Of a stretch of DNA of 64,000 nt, positions 45,978 to 55,653 are shown in pieces; position 1 is the first letter of the stretch, and every line of letters starts with the position of its first letter. The translations under genes were made by a program, and so were the position numbers. Source of the stretch: Lentzea tibetensis (GTDB lineage Bacteria; Actinomycetota; Actinomycetes; Mycobacteriales; Pseudonocardiaceae); contig NZ_VOBR01000012.1 of the NCBI RefSeq assembly GCF_007845675.1, positions 62,001-126,000 on the forward strand, in the 5' to 3' direction. The notes under the pieces were generated by a model. The model worked only from the letters and a program-made list of their open reading frames with translations. It was not told the origin of the DNA and did no database searches.

Positions 45978-48905
45978 TCACTGCATCTGACGTCGTACGA
46001 GCTGGTGGAAGAGGCCATCGGTGTCCGCGAGCAGGTCCGCGGGCGAGCCGAACTGCTCGACCTGGCCCGCGTTCAGCACGATGACCCGGTCGGCGTCCAT
46101 GACCGTCGACAACCGGTGGGCGATGACGATCCGGGTGGCGCGCAGGCGCTGGGTGCTCTCCGTCACGACGCGCTGGGTCTCGTTGTCCAGCGCGGAGGTC
46201 GCCTCGTCGAAGAACAGGATGCGCGGTTTGCGGATCAGCGCCTGCGCGATCACGAGCCGCTGCCGCTGACCACCGGACAGCGTTCCGCCATCGCTGAGGA
46301 TGGTGTGCATCCCCATCGGCATCGCCCTGATGTCGGCCTCCAGACCGGCCATCTCAGCCGCCGCCCAGGCGTCGTCGATCGTGAAGTTCTGCGCGCCCGC
46401 GATGGCCTGGTAGATCGTGCCGGTGGTGGGCTTCGCCTGCTGCAGCACCACACCGCACTGGCGGCGCACGGCCGCGGTGTCCAATGAGGACAGGTCCTGG
46501 CCGTCGTACAGCACGGTTCCCGACACCGGTTTCTCGAAACCGAGCAGCAGTCGCAACAGGGTCGACTTGCCGCAGCCGCTGGGGCCGACCACCGCGACGA
46601 ACTCGCCGGGCCGGATGTGGAACGACACGTCGTTCAGCACCGGAGGAGCGTCCTCGGCGTAGCCGAACGACAGGTGGTTCACCTCGATGTCGCCGGACAG
46701 CTCGCCGGGCACCGTGTTCGCCTCGGACACCTCGAGCGGTTCCGTGAGCACCGGCACGAGCCGCCGGTACATCGGCACGATCGCGATGACCGACGTGACC
46801 GAGCTGGTGAACTGCATCATCGACGTCAGCATGATGGCGAACGCGGCGTTGAACGCGAGGAACTCCGCCACGGACATGACGTCGCGCGCCGGCCCCGCGA
46901 GCGCGATGAACAGCAGCATCGTGCAGAGCGGCACGTAGGCCGCGTTGAACACGGTGACGATGTCCTGGTACCGGCCGACCTTCTTCTGGAACTCCTTCTC
47001 CCGCACGAAGTCGCCCGCCCAGTCGCCGTAGGCGCGGTTCTCCGCCGCGGCCACGCGCAGCTTCGGCAGCGCCCGCAGGGTCTGGAAGACCTTGTTCGCC
47101 AGCCTGTGGTCCAGCTCGAGCGCTTTGCCCTGCCAGCGCATCTGGCGCAGCCCCAGCACGACGAACACGACGATGCCGACCAGGACGAACAGTCCGGCGA
47201 GCAGCGCCAGCGGCACGCTGAACCAGAACAGCAGCAGGAAGTTGAACAACGCCAGCACACCCGAGTGCAGTGCCACCGAGCTGACACCCATCAGCACCGC
47301 GCGGATGTGCTTCACCCCGAGCGCCGCGCTCGCGAGCTCACCCGTCGAGTAGCGGGTGAAGAACCTGGCGGGCAACCTGAGCAACCTGTCCCACACCGCG
47401 GCTTGCAGGGTCGACTCGAACCTGCCCTCGATGCGCAGCAGTGCCACGTTCTCCAGCAACGCGAACGCCGCGGACACCAGGCTCGCCAGCACGAGCGCGA
47501 GGCACAGCTGGATGATGAGGCTGGTCTGCGCGTTCGGCACGAACTCGCCGAGCACCTGCCCCGTCGTGATCGGCACCAGCAGGCCGAGCAGCACCGCGAC
47601 CGCCGCGGCGGTGCACAGGTTCCGCACGTCGCGCAGACTGCCCTTCAGTCCGAACGCCATGAGCTGCCAGCTGCGCACGGGCTTCTCCGGCAGCGGGAGG
47701 TAGAACATCACCGCCCGGCTCTCGATCTCCCCGGCGGACTGCGCCGTGACCGCCGTGCGCGCACCGGTTTCCGGGTCCACAGCCTCGTAGCCACCGCGCC
47801 GCCACAACAGGGCGACCGGTGCGTGCCCTTCGGCGCGGAAACCGACCAGCGGGCCGACGTCCGCCTGCCACCACCTGTCCTTCAACGCGATCGTGCGGGT
47901 GCGGAAGCGCGAGCGCGTCGCGATCCGCTCGATCGGGCCCACCCGGCTGTCCGCCTGGTCGGACTCCGGTGCGACGACGGTGATGCCGAGCTCACCCGCC
48001 GCCAGCCGGCACGCCGCCACCACCGGGCTGTCGTCGGTACCCAGCACCTCGCCGCGCATCGAGCCGTCATCGGGCAGCAACACCGTGCGCAGCGCCTGGT
48101 TCGCCCGGTCCCTGACCGCTTCGCCGGTGGCACGGCCCGCGGCGATCAGGTCGTTGCCCGCGCGGTCCTGGCGCTCCACGGCGCGGTCGATCTGGTAGAG
48201 GATCCTGGCCTGGAGCTTGAGCAGGTTCTCCCAGAGCAGCCCGTCGGCGAGCAGCCCCTCGGTGTCCCTGACCTTGAGCGTCGCGAACAAGTCGCACGAC
48301 ACCCAGTCCTGCGGGCAGATGGTGACCGACTCACCGGCCTCGCGTTCTCGCGAGGTTCCGTGCCCGCCCGCGCGCATCCGTCCTTTGAGGACATCGACCC
48401 ACAGCACGCCGTCGACCGGCCGGGCGTCCTGCCCCGCGCTCATCTCGACCTCGGTGCCCGGCAGCAGCGGCACGAACTCCCTCGGCGGCAGACCGTCGCG
48501 GACGAAGTCCATGAGCACGACCAGGCCGAGGTCGATGCCGTGCGCCAGCGCCTTCTCCTCCGGGCTGAGCCCGCCGCCGTGACGTTCCCACCGGTCGCGT
48601 TGGGCCGCGACCAGATCGCCCACCCGCAGCCTGCTGAGCCCCGCGTCCCCGACCGGACGGGCGACCAGCGTGTGCTTCGGCCCGCGCACCGGCGCCGACA
48701 GGATGGTGCCCGCCCGGACCCTGCCGATGAAGTGCCACCTGCCGCCCTCGCCGGTGTCCACGGCGAACACGTCGAGCTCGCCACCGGTCACCAGCCACAG
48801 GGTGGTGCGGCCGTCCAGTGGCATGCGGTGCGCCGCGGGCAGAGCCACCTGCTCACCGAGGTGCCCGAGCAGTTCCACGGCGTCCGGGTGCACGAGCTGG
48901 GTCAT
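45978..48905 (-). CDS. NHLP-type bacteriocin export ABC transporter (permease/ATPase, no peptidase)
   Basis: A 975-residue protein. Residues 1-~390 are a soluble N-terminal region of the type found in NHLM system ABC transporters, with no C39 catalytic Cys. Six membrane segments span ~400-690 and an ATPase domain ~720-960: Walker A GPSGCGKSTLLRLLLG, signature LSGGQRQRLVIAQAL, Walker B ILFFDEATSALD. It pairs with the peptidase-containing ABC protein encoded two bases upstream. Confidence 0.88.
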   Translation of the reverse strand: MTQLVHPDAVELLGHLGEQVALPAAHRMPLDGRTTLWLVTGGELDVFAVDTGEGGRWHFIGRVRAGTILSAPVRGPKHTLVARPVGDAGLSRLRVGDLVAAQRDRWERHGGGLSPEEKALAHGIDLGLVVLMDFVRDGLPPREFVPLLPGTEVEMSAGQDARPVDGVLWVDVLKGRMRAGGHGTSREREAGESVTICPQDWVSCDLFATLKVRDTEGLLADGLLWENLLKLQARILYQIDRAVERQDRAGNDLIAAGRATGEAVRDRANQALRTVLLPDDGSMRGEVLGTDDSPVVAACRLAAGELGITVVAPESDQADSRVGPIERIATRSRFRTRTIALKDRWWQADVGPLVGFRAEGHAPVALLWRRGGYEAVDPETGARTAVTAQSAGEIESRAVMFYLPLPEKPVRSWQLMAFGLKGSLRDVRNLCTAAAVAVLLGLLVPITTGQVLGEFVPNAQTSLIIQLCLALVLASLVSAAFALLENVALLRIEGRFESTLQAAVWDRLLRLPARFFTRYSTGELASAALGVKHIRAVLMGVSSVALHSGVLALFNFLLLFWFSVPLALLAGLFVLVGIVVFVVLGLRQMRWQGKALELDHRLANKVFQTLRALPKLRVAAAENRAYGDWAGDFVREKEFQKKVGRYQDIVTVFNAAYVPLCTMLLFIALAGPARDVMSVAEFLAFNAAFAIMLTSMMQFTSSVTSVIAIVPMYRRLVPVLTEPLEVSEANTVPGELSGDIEVNHLSFGYAEDAPPVLNDVSFHIRPGEFVAVVGPSGCGKSTLLRLLLGFEKPVSGTVLYDGQDLSSLDTAAVRRQCGVVLQQAKPTTGTIYQAIAGAQNFTIDDAWAAAEMAGLEADIRAMPMGMHTILSDGGTLSGGQRQRLVIAQALIRKPRILFFDEATSALDNETQRVVTESTQRLRATRIVIAHRLSTVMDADRVIVLNAGQVEQFGSPADLLADTDGLFHQLVRRQMQ

Positions 48906-48907
48906 GA

Positions 48908-51124
48908 TCAGTGCTCCTTGATCAGCGCGGCGTACCTGCCGCCTGCCGCGACGAGGTCGGGGTGCCTGCCGCGCTCGACCACGACTCCCTTGTCCAGCAC
49001 GAGGATCTCGTCGCTGTCGCGGATCGTGGACAGGCGGTGCGCGATCACGATGCACGCGCAGCCGCGCCGCCGGACGTTGTCGGTGATCCGCAGCTCGGTC
49101 TCCGAGTCCAGCGCGCTGGTCGCCTCGTCGAGCACGAGCACGCTCGGGTTGCGCACCAGCGCGCGGGCGATCTCCATGCGCTGCCGCTGTCCTCCCGAGA
49201 AGTTGCGGCCGTCCTGCTCGACCCGGCTGTGGATGCCGCCGCGCCTGCCGGAGATCACGTCGTAGATCGCCGCGTCCTTCAACGCGGTGATCACGTCCTC
49301 GTCCGGGATGGACTGGTCCCACAGCGTCACGTTGTCCCGCACGGTGCCCTCGAACAGGCAGATGTCCTGGTCCACGAACGTCACCGACGCGGCCAGCACG
49401 CTGCGCGGAACGTCGGCGCGCGGCACGCCGTCGATCTGCACCTGCCCGCCCCACGGCCGGTACAGCCCGGAGATGAGCCGGGTCGCGGTGGACTTGCCGC
49501 TGCCGGACCCGCCCACCAGCGCCACCTGCTCACCGGGACCGACGGCGAACGAGAAGTCCTCCAGCAACGGCTTGCCCAGCGGGTTGTAGCCGAAGGTGAT
49601 CCGCTCGAAGCGGACGTGTCCGTTGAGCCGCTTGACGTCTTCGGGCTCCGGCACCGCGTCCAGCTCGTCGGGCGGGAAGTTCTCGACGTCCCGCAGCCGC
49701 GCGACGTCGACGCCGAAGTCCTGGATGCGGCCCGCGACGCTCGTCAGCCGGGCGATGGGCGCGCTGAACGACGTCACCAGCGTCTGGAACGCCACGAGCA
49801 CGCCGATCGAGATGTGCCCGCCCACCGCCTGCAGGCCGCCGATGAGCAGGATCATGGCGCTGTTCAACGCAGCCAGTGCCGGTGCGACGACCGACAGCAT
49901 GGCGCTGGGTGTGCCGAGCTTCTGCTGACCGGACAACACCTTCGCCTGCGCGCCCGCCCACTTGCGGAAGTACTCGTTCTCACCACCGGTCGCCTTGAGC
50001 GTCTCGATCAGCTCCAGCCCGTTGTAGGACACGGAGAGCAGGTGCGCCTCGTCGGCGGCGAGCTTGTTCACCCCGTTCGCGCGGATGCGGACCACCAGGC
50101 GCAACGCGACGATGTTGAGCAGTGCGATGGCCACGCCGAGCACGGTGAGCTGCGGGTTGTAGCTCCACAGCAGGCCGGCGTAGACCATCACGACGAGCGC
50201 GTCGATCACCACCGTCGACAGGTCGCGGGCCAGTATCTCCGCGACGTCGTCGTTGGACCGCATGCGGTTGGTGACGTCCGCCGGGCTGCGCTGGGTGAAG
50301 AACCCGACCGGCAACCTGAGCAGGTGCCGGAAGAACCTGGCGCTGCTCAGCGTCGCGCTGATCGTGCGCGCCCGCAGCTGGAACGACTGGCGCAGCGCGG
50401 TGGCGACGAGGGTGATCCCGATGGTCGCGGCCATCAACGAGAAGAACGGCAACAGGATCGAGGTGTCCCCGCCGAGCAGGACCGAGTCGACGTACGCGCG
50501 GGTGAACGCAGGAGTGGCGATGCTGACCACCACGAGCAGCAGGCTCGCCAGCACGCTGAGCGCCAGCAGGCCGCTGGTGCCGCGCATCCGGGCGGGCAGC
50601 CCCGCCAGCAGACCCGGTGGCTTGCCACCCGGCCGGAAGTCCGGACCGGGCTCCATGCCGAGCACGATGCCGGTGAAGCTCTCGTCGAACTCCGCGGCCG
50701 TGACCGTCCGCCGCCCCTGCGCGGGGTCGTTGAGGAACACGACCGGCTTGCCCCACCGCTTGCCGACCCCTTCCAGCACCAGGAAGTGGTTGAACTCCCA
50801 GAAGACGACGGCGGGTGGCTTGATCCCGGCCAGTGCGTCGGGGTCGGTCTGCAGGCCCTTGGCGACGAGGCCGTAGCTCCGCGCCGCCTTCAGCAGGTTC
50901 GACGCCTTCGACCCGTCGCGGGACACCCCGCAGACGACCCGCAGCTCCTCCAGCGGCACGTACCGCTTGAAGTGCGCCAGCACCATCGACAGCGACGCGG
51001 CACCGCACTCGACGGCTTCCATCTGCAGCACGCTCGGCGTCTTCACGGGCTGGTACGTCTTGCGCGGCTTCCCCTGCGGCACAGGCGGTTGAGCCGCCCT
51101 GGGCGGAGTGATCGTCGCGGTCAT
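48908..51124 (-). CDS. NHLP-type export ABC transporter with C39 peptidase
   Basis: A 738-residue protein. N-terminal C39 peptidase: QMEAVECGAASLSMVL (catalytic Cys near 38), FWEFNHFLVLEG (His) and FLNDPAQG (Asp). Six membrane segments (~185-470) and an ATPase domain with GGSGSGKSTATRL, FSGGQRQRMEIARAL and VLVLDEATSALD. Such proteins cut Gly-Gly leaders and export the core. Likely substrates are the NHLP precursor and the three small GG peptides of the locus. Confidence 0.92.
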   Translation of the reverse strand: MTATITPPRAAQPPVPQGKPRKTYQPVKTPSVLQMEAVECGAASLSMVLAHFKRYVPLEELRVVCGVSRDGSKASNLLKAARSYGLVAKGLQTDPDALAGIKPPAVVFWEFNHFLVLEGVGKRWGKPVVFLNDPAQGRRTVTAAEFDESFTGIVLGMEPGPDFRPGGKPPGLLAGLPARMRGTSGLLALSVLASLLLVVVSIATPAFTRAYVDSVLLGGDTSILLPFFSLMAATIGITLVATALRQSFQLRARTISATLSSARFFRHLLRLPVGFFTQRSPADVTNRMRSNDDVAEILARDLSTVVIDALVVMVYAGLLWSYNPQLTVLGVAIALLNIVALRLVVRIRANGVNKLAADEAHLLSVSYNGLELIETLKATGGENEYFRKWAGAQAKVLSGQQKLGTPSAMLSVVAPALAALNSAMILLIGGLQAVGGHISIGVLVAFQTLVTSFSAPIARLTSVAGRIQDFGVDVARLRDVENFPPDELDAVPEPEDVKRLNGHVRFERITFGYNPLGKPLLEDFSFAVGPGEQVALVGGSGSGKSTATRLISGLYRPWGGQVQIDGVPRADVPRSVLAASVTFVDQDICLFEGTVRDNVTLWDQSIPDEDVITALKDAAIYDVISGRRGGIHSRVEQDGRNFSGGQRQRMEIARALVRNPSVLVLDEATSALDSETELRITDNVRRRGCACIVIAHRLSTIRDSDEILVLDKGVVVERGRHPDLVAAGGRYAALIKEH

Positions 51125-51928
51125 CTAGAGCACCACCCAGTCGATCGGTTTCACGGAGCTCAGGTGCACGGCCCCGGTGACGAGGGTCCTGGAGTCGATC
51201 CGGTAGGGTGGACCGTTCTGCGTGGACCAGCGGTAGCCGCTGGCCGTCTCACCGTCGGTCAGCCGCACGACGACCTTCAACGGCTGCCCGAGCGAGGTGA
51301 ACCGCTCACCGAGCTGGTCGTCGCCGAGGAAGTCGGAGATCTGCTGCCTGCTCTCGGCGAACTGGCCGACCGACTGCACGGTTCCGCGCAGCACACCGAA
51401 CTCCTGCGCTGGTGCGGACTGCACGGACAGGTCCACGGTGCTGTCCTTGCGGATCAGCCCGGCCTCGCCCGCGGGCACGTACAGCACGGCGACGAGTCCA
51501 TCGGCCTGGTCCTCGACCCGCTCGATCACGGCGAGGTCGCTGCCCGCGGCGATGACCTGACCGACCTTGCCGAGCATCGCCGTGACGCGCCCGCCGGTCA
51601 CCGACCGGATGATCTCCGTGCGGTCGCCCGCCTGCACCGTGAACATGGGCGTGCCCTGCGGGAACGTGTTGCCCTGACTGACGAACACGCCCGTGATCTG
51701 CCCGGCCACCGGACTCTGCAAGGAGAAACTGCCCTGCAGGTGGGTGAGGATCCCTGACGCTCGCACCGTGCGCGGCAACGTGCCCACGGCGGCCCAGATG
51801 CCGCCGCTGACCACCACCGCCGCCACGACCGCGAGCGCGATCCAGCTCTGCGGCCGGGCCAGCCGGGCAGGCACGTCCAGTTCGTCCGGTGCCTGGAGCT
51901 TGGCCAGCGCCTTCTCGCGAAACCGCAT
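51125..51928 (-). CDS. HlyD-type secretion protein of the NHLP system
   Basis: A 267-residue protein with one N-terminal membrane segment (residues ~27-48) and a lipoyl/barrel-sandwich region SPVAGQITGVFVSQGNTFPQGTPMFTVQAG near 73-100. Its length and gene order match the NHLM bacteriocin secretion protein family. It sits directly upstream of the peptidase-ABC gene with no gap and would bridge the exporter across the cell envelope. Confidence 0.87.
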   Translation of the reverse strand: MRFREKALAKLQAPDELDVPARLARPQSWIALAVVAAVVVSGGIWAAVGTLPRTVRASGILTHLQGSFSLQSPVAGQITGVFVSQGNTFPQGTPMFTVQAGDRTEIIRSVTGGRVTAMLGKVGQVIAAGSDLAVIERVEDQADGLVAVLYVPAGEAGLIRKDSTVDLSVQSAPAQEFGVLRGTVQSVGQFAESRQQISDFLGDDQLGERFTSLGQPLKVVVRLTDGETASGYRWSTQNGPPYRIDSRTLVTGAVHLSSVKPIDWVVL

Positions 51929-51965
51929 CGCGGTTACTCCGTTCTTCTCGTCTGGTCGTTCGCGG

Positions 51966-52325
51966 TCAGACCGACTGACAGCAGCAGGGTGTGCAGCAGT
52001 ACCCGCTCACGCCGCCCGCGAGGTCGCCCAGTTCGTCGTCATCCAGTTCCCTGGTGTCCACCTGCGGGATGTGCGGCACGTAAAGCACGTAGCGACCGGT
52101 GAGGCGGCCGTTGTCCCAGAGGTGCACCTGCGTGTCGAGATCGGGATCGGCGTCGCGCGAACGGATGATCTCCACGCGCGTTCCCGGCGCGGTCACCAGA
52201 CCGTTCTCCGCCAGCACCGCCCGCGGATCCGACTCCAGCCGCTGCGAGAACTCCTCACTCGACCACGCCTGGGTCAGGATTCGCGTGTAGCCGCTGATGA
52301 AAGCGGCCTTGTCCCCGATGTCCAC
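51966..52325 (-). CDS. NHLP-leader RiPP precursor with Cys-rich core
   Basis: A 119-residue precursor. GTG 52325 has AAGGAG seven bases upstream. The leader resembles the nitrile hydratase alpha chain: EFSQRLESDPRAVLAENGLVTAPGTRVEII, VHLWDN and YVLYVPHIP. It ends DDDELGDLAGG (Gly104, Gly105), leaving the 14-residue core VSGYCCTPCCCQSV with five Cys, two Ser and one Thr. YcaO-type cyclodehydratase and SagB dehydrogenase genes lie downstream in the window, so the Cys residues are probable thiazoles. It is the first gene of the exporter operon. Confidence 0.88.
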   Translation of the reverse strand: MDIGDKAAFISGYTRILTQAWSSEEFSQRLESDPRAVLAENGLVTAPGTRVEIIRSRDADPDLDTQVHLWDNGRLTGRYVLYVPHIPQVDTRELDDDELGDLAGGVSGYCCTPCCCQSV

Positions 52326-52476
52326 AACCCAACTCCTTCGCCGGTGAATCGAACGCAATTCGAGCACCTGATTTCGCAGCCCACAACCGAAAGATTTGAG
52401 TTCGCCACACCGAGAGAACAGGAGATTGGCTCTGTTTCACCTTTTCTCGGTACGCCGATAAATAGCTTTCCTTCGG

Positions 52477-52505
52477 TTGACTCGTGCACCGATTTGGCGT
52501 TTTCT
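52477..52505 (+). promoter_or_regulatory. Candidate promoter for the divergent precursor gene
   Basis: TTGACT (52477-52482), 17 bases, then TTTTCT (52500-52505), about 60 bases before the precursor start at 52565. A nested dyad lies just upstream (ACCGAGA 52409-52415 with TCTCGGT 52445-52451, and AACAG with CTGTT inside it), which could bind a LuxR-type regulator of the locus. Confidence 0.35.
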
Positions 52506-52564
52506 TGTTTCACCGGCGCCGATTCGAAACGGCGAGGATGAACCACTCGAAATGGAGAACAATC

Positions 52565-52723
52565 ATGGCTGACAAGTCGAACGACATCGAGATCGACCCG
52601 ACGGCGCCCGAAGCGCAGGTCGAGCTGGACGAGACCGCTCTGGAGGACGTCGCAGGCGGCGGCTACGGCACGAGCACCAGGGTCGAGCACAACGACGCCG
52701 GCATCCCCAACGCCCGCATGTAG
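52565..52723 (+). CDS. 52-residue Gly-Gly-leader peptide, divergent from the NHLP operon
   Basis: ATG 52565 follows GGAGAACAATC. The leader ELDETALEDVAGG (residues 20-32) ends in a double glycine, and the 20-residue core GYGTSTRVEHNDAGIPNARM has no Cys. It is the only gene of the locus on this strand between the precursor operon and the regulators, and is followed by a 15-bp hairpin. It is probably a further substrate of the C39 exporter or an unrelated GG peptide. Confidence 0.75.
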   Translation: MADKSNDIEIDPTAPEAQVELDETALEDVAGGGYGTSTRVEHNDAGIPNARM

Positions 52724-52737
52724 TTCTCCTGGAGTCG

Positions 52738-52771
52738 GCGGTGGCCGTCCCGACCTCGGGACGGCCACCGC
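52738..52771. terminator. 15-bp perfect hairpin between convergent genes
   Basis: GCGGTGGCCGTCCCG (52738-52752), loop ACCT, CGGGACGGCCACCGC (52757-52771). It lies 14 bases after the peptide gene and 7 bases after the convergent LuxR gene, so it can serve both. Confidence 0.8.
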
Positions 52772-52778
52772 AGGTACT

Positions 52779-55478
52779 TCAGCCGGTGGCGCGTTCAGGA
52801 CGCGTCGAACGCCGCAGAGCGGACACCAGTCCGTCCCTACCGGCGATACCCAGCTTGCGATAAGCGTTGGTCAGGTGGATCTCCACGGTCCGGCGCTGAA
52901 CGAAGAGGACCTCGGCGATCTCCCGGTTGGTCCTCCCCTCCGCGGCCAGCGTCGCGGCACGGCGCTCCGACGCCGTAAGTCCATCCACATCGGACTGACG
53001 ACTCTTGAGCCTGCGCCCTCCCGCGGTGGCGAGCTCGGTGCTCGCACGACGGGCCAGCGTCGCCGACTGGCACTTCTGCGCCAGGTCGAGCGCGGTGTGC
53101 AGCACGCGGCGAGCCGGGACCGGCCGTCCTGACCGGCGCATCGCCGCGCCGTAGTCGGTCAGGCAGCGAGCGAGCGCCATCGGGGCGTCCGCCAGCGACA
53201 CGGCCTCTTCCAGCAGCGCCAACCCTCGCGGCCCGCCGACCACCACGCCGTGCGCCCGGAGCGCGAGGCCGAGCGGCTCGGCGGCACCCCAGCGGCGAGC
53301 GAGCTCCACCTCCTCCGCCGCGTGCTCGCGGGCCTCCTGCGCCTCTCCCAGCTCCAGCAGCGCGGTGGCCGCTTCGGACCGCCACGGCACGACGGCGGGG
53401 TTCGCCACCTCCCACGAGGCCAGGCGGGCACCGGCGGCGAGCAGGTCGCGCACCCCGGCGGCCGGGTGACCGGAGGCCACCCGCAGCCTGCCGCGGGCGA
53501 ACAGGAGCTCCACGCCCGCCCAGCTCCGGCGGATCTCCCCCATCAGGTCCGCGCGCTCCAGCAGACCGGTCGCCTCGTCGTAGCGGCCCATGTCGACGAG
53601 GATGTGCACCAGGCGCGCCAGGTACTCCACGGCCACGCCCCTTCGGCGGTCGGCACCGCAGTCGACCAGCAGATCCACACCCGCGTGGGCGTCCTCGAGC
53701 GCCGCGGCCGGCCTGCCGAGCCGCCGGATGACGACGGACCGCGCTGACCGGGCCGCGGCCAGTGCGGGCCGATGGCCCCAGCGTCGCGCGCCGTTGACGA
53801 GCGAGTCGCAGTGGGCGAGCGCGTCCTCCAGCCGATCGGCGGCCGCGAGCACCAGCACCGCGCGCACCGCGGACGTGGCCGCCTCGGCGTCGAACGGAAC
53901 GTCCGCGAGCGCCTGCTCGGCGAACGCCACCGCGGCCGTCCGCGACCGGCCCAGCCACAGTTCGCGCAGTGCGAGCAGGCTGAGCGACCGCGGGTCGCCC
54001 GGCGCATCCGCCCGCAGCTCGTCGAGCCGCTCGAGCGCGGATCCGGCAGCGGGTTCCAGGTGCAACCGCAGCGCGACCGACCGCGCGTCGTCGGTGTCGC
54101 CTGCCAGCTCGACGCCCTCGGGATACCGGCCAGTGAGAACGAGGAGATCGGCCAGCAGCACCCGCTCCGCCGACTCGCCGAGGTGCCGGACGGCCGCGGG
54201 GAGGTCGAGGTGCGCCTCGGCCTCGCCGAGGTCGGTGATCACAGCGGCGCGCTCGTCCGGTGGCAACGGCTCGTCGAGCGCCCGCCGCAGGTACGCGATC
54301 GCGATGTCGGGGTGGCCCGAGCCGAGCGCCTCCCCGGCCGCGTCGCGCAGGGCGCCGGACACCCAGGGCTGTGCGAGCGGTCGCGTCGCGAGCAGTCGTT
54401 CGGCCACCGAGGTCGCGGGCGCTCCGCTCTCCCACAACAACGCGGCCGCCTGGGAGTTCACCGCTTGCAACGCGGTGAACGGCAGCTCACCCGTGATCGT
54501 GTTGCGCAGCAACGAACACGTGAAGTCCAGCTGCTGCCCGGCCAGCCGGATCAGGCCCAACCGGCTCAGCGTCTCCGCCACCTCCGCCACCGTCGGCGGG
54601 TCGATGCCGGTGACGTCGGCGATCCGCAGCAGGTCGGCCTTCCCGTCCAGCGCCGCCAGGGCGCGTGCGATCGCCAGCGCGTGCGGGGAGACGCGCCGGA
54701 GCCTGGCTCTCAGCGCGGGTTCCAGCCCAGGAACGGCGATGTCCGCCACCGCCGCGTCGGCAGGCACGACCGAGCGCTCCGCGAGCGCCTCGGCCAGCGC
54801 CGTCAACAGCAACGGGTTCCCGCTGGTCGCGAGCAGGCAGGCCGTGACGAACGACGGTGCGGGGGTGGCCCCGAGCACGCGTTCGAGCACGGTCGCGGCT
54901 CCGGCCGGGCCGATGGCCGCCGGACGCAGCTCACGCGAGCTGCCCGCCAGCACCTCGTCCACCAGCGCGGGATCGGAGCACGGCTCGCCGGACGCGGTGG
55001 CGAGCAGCGCCACCGGCATGCGCTCGATCCGCTGCGGCACGGACGCCAGCCAGCGCAACGACGGGCAGTCGGCCTGCGGCACGTCGTCGACCGCGATGAG
55101 CACCGGCCCGGTGGTCGTCAGCTCGGCGAGCGCCTTGTTCAGTTCGTGGAGGTCGGCGAGCGCGGCGTCGGCGACGTGCGGCCGGTGACCGACGAGCACC
55201 GGTGCCGGGGAGAGCTGGGGCAGCACCGGTTCGAACAACCTGCCGACCAGCCCGAACGGCAGCTCCCGCTCCGCGTGGCTGCCGCGGGCCAGCAGCACCG
55301 TGAAACCCTCGCGCCGCGCGTTGCTCACCGCCGCGTCGAGCAACGCGGACTTGCCGCTGCCCGCACCGCCGTACGCGGTGAGCATGCGACCCTCGCCCCT
55401 CGCAGCGGCGTCGAGCAGCTCGGCGACCGCCGCGGTCTCGTGCTCGCGGTCCACCAGTCCTGCATTGCCTGTTCTCAT
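52779..55478 (-). CDS. LuxR-family large ATP-binding (LAL) regulator
   Basis: An 899-residue protein; ATG 55478 has GAGG five bases upstream. Walker A GGAGSGKSALLDAA near 35, Walker B VLIAVDDVP near 130, a long TPR-like central region and a C-terminal LuxR helix-turn-helix (LTASERRAATLAAEGRTNREIAEVLFVQRRTVEIHL region near 825-860). It is one of three large regulators flanking the NHLP genes and is likely a pathway activator. Confidence 0.87.
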   Translation of the reverse strand: MRTGNAGLVDREHETAAVAELLDAAARGEGRMLTAYGGAGSGKSALLDAAVSNARREGFTVLLARGSHAERELPFGLVGRLFEPVLPQLSPAPVLVGHRPHVADAALADLHELNKALAELTTTGPVLIAVDDVPQADCPSLRWLASVPQRIERMPVALLATASGEPCSDPALVDEVLAGSSRELRPAAIGPAGAATVLERVLGATPAPSFVTACLLATSGNPLLLTALAEALAERSVVPADAAVADIAVPGLEPALRARLRRVSPHALAIARALAALDGKADLLRIADVTGIDPPTVAEVAETLSRLGLIRLAGQQLDFTCSLLRNTITGELPFTALQAVNSQAAALLWESGAPATSVAERLLATRPLAQPWVSGALRDAAGEALGSGHPDIAIAYLRRALDEPLPPDERAAVITDLGEAEAHLDLPAAVRHLGESAERVLLADLLVLTGRYPEGVELAGDTDDARSVALRLHLEPAAGSALERLDELRADAPGDPRSLSLLALRELWLGRSRTAAVAFAEQALADVPFDAEAATSAVRAVLVLAAADRLEDALAHCDSLVNGARRWGHRPALAAARSARSVVIRRLGRPAAALEDAHAGVDLLVDCGADRRRGVAVEYLARLVHILVDMGRYDEATGLLERADLMGEIRRSWAGVELLFARGRLRVASGHPAAGVRDLLAAGARLASWEVANPAVVPWRSEAATALLELGEAQEAREHAAEEVELARRWGAAEPLGLALRAHGVVVGGPRGLALLEEAVSLADAPMALARCLTDYGAAMRRSGRPVPARRVLHTALDLAQKCQSATLARRASTELATAGGRRLKSRQSDVDGLTASERRAATLAAEGRTNREIAEVLFVQRRTVEIHLTNAYRKLGIAGRDGLVSALRRSTRPERATG

Positions 55479-55653
55479 CAACACCTCACGGCAGCAGCTT
55501 TTCCCAGAGGTCCGGAGGATGCGATGAAGTGTCACTAATCGCCATCAGGGTAACCCGCACTGTTACGACGACCGCCGCATTTCACCAAGTGAATTCGGTT
55601 CAGCAGCGCCAAACGAGATGGACTGGAAATGTGTTCGCGGCCATACCGAAAAA

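Noticed and set aside
46617-51757. Two frames of 882 and 948 codons on the plus strand opposite the ABC transporters
   Set aside because: They are antisense shadows of clear transporter genes with Walker and C39 motifs; their composition is low-complexity.
44702-52325. Lanthipeptide cluster
   Set aside because: Gly-Gly leaders and a C39 exporter are present, but no LanB, LanM or LanC-type gene is found; YcaO and SagB point to azole chemistry.
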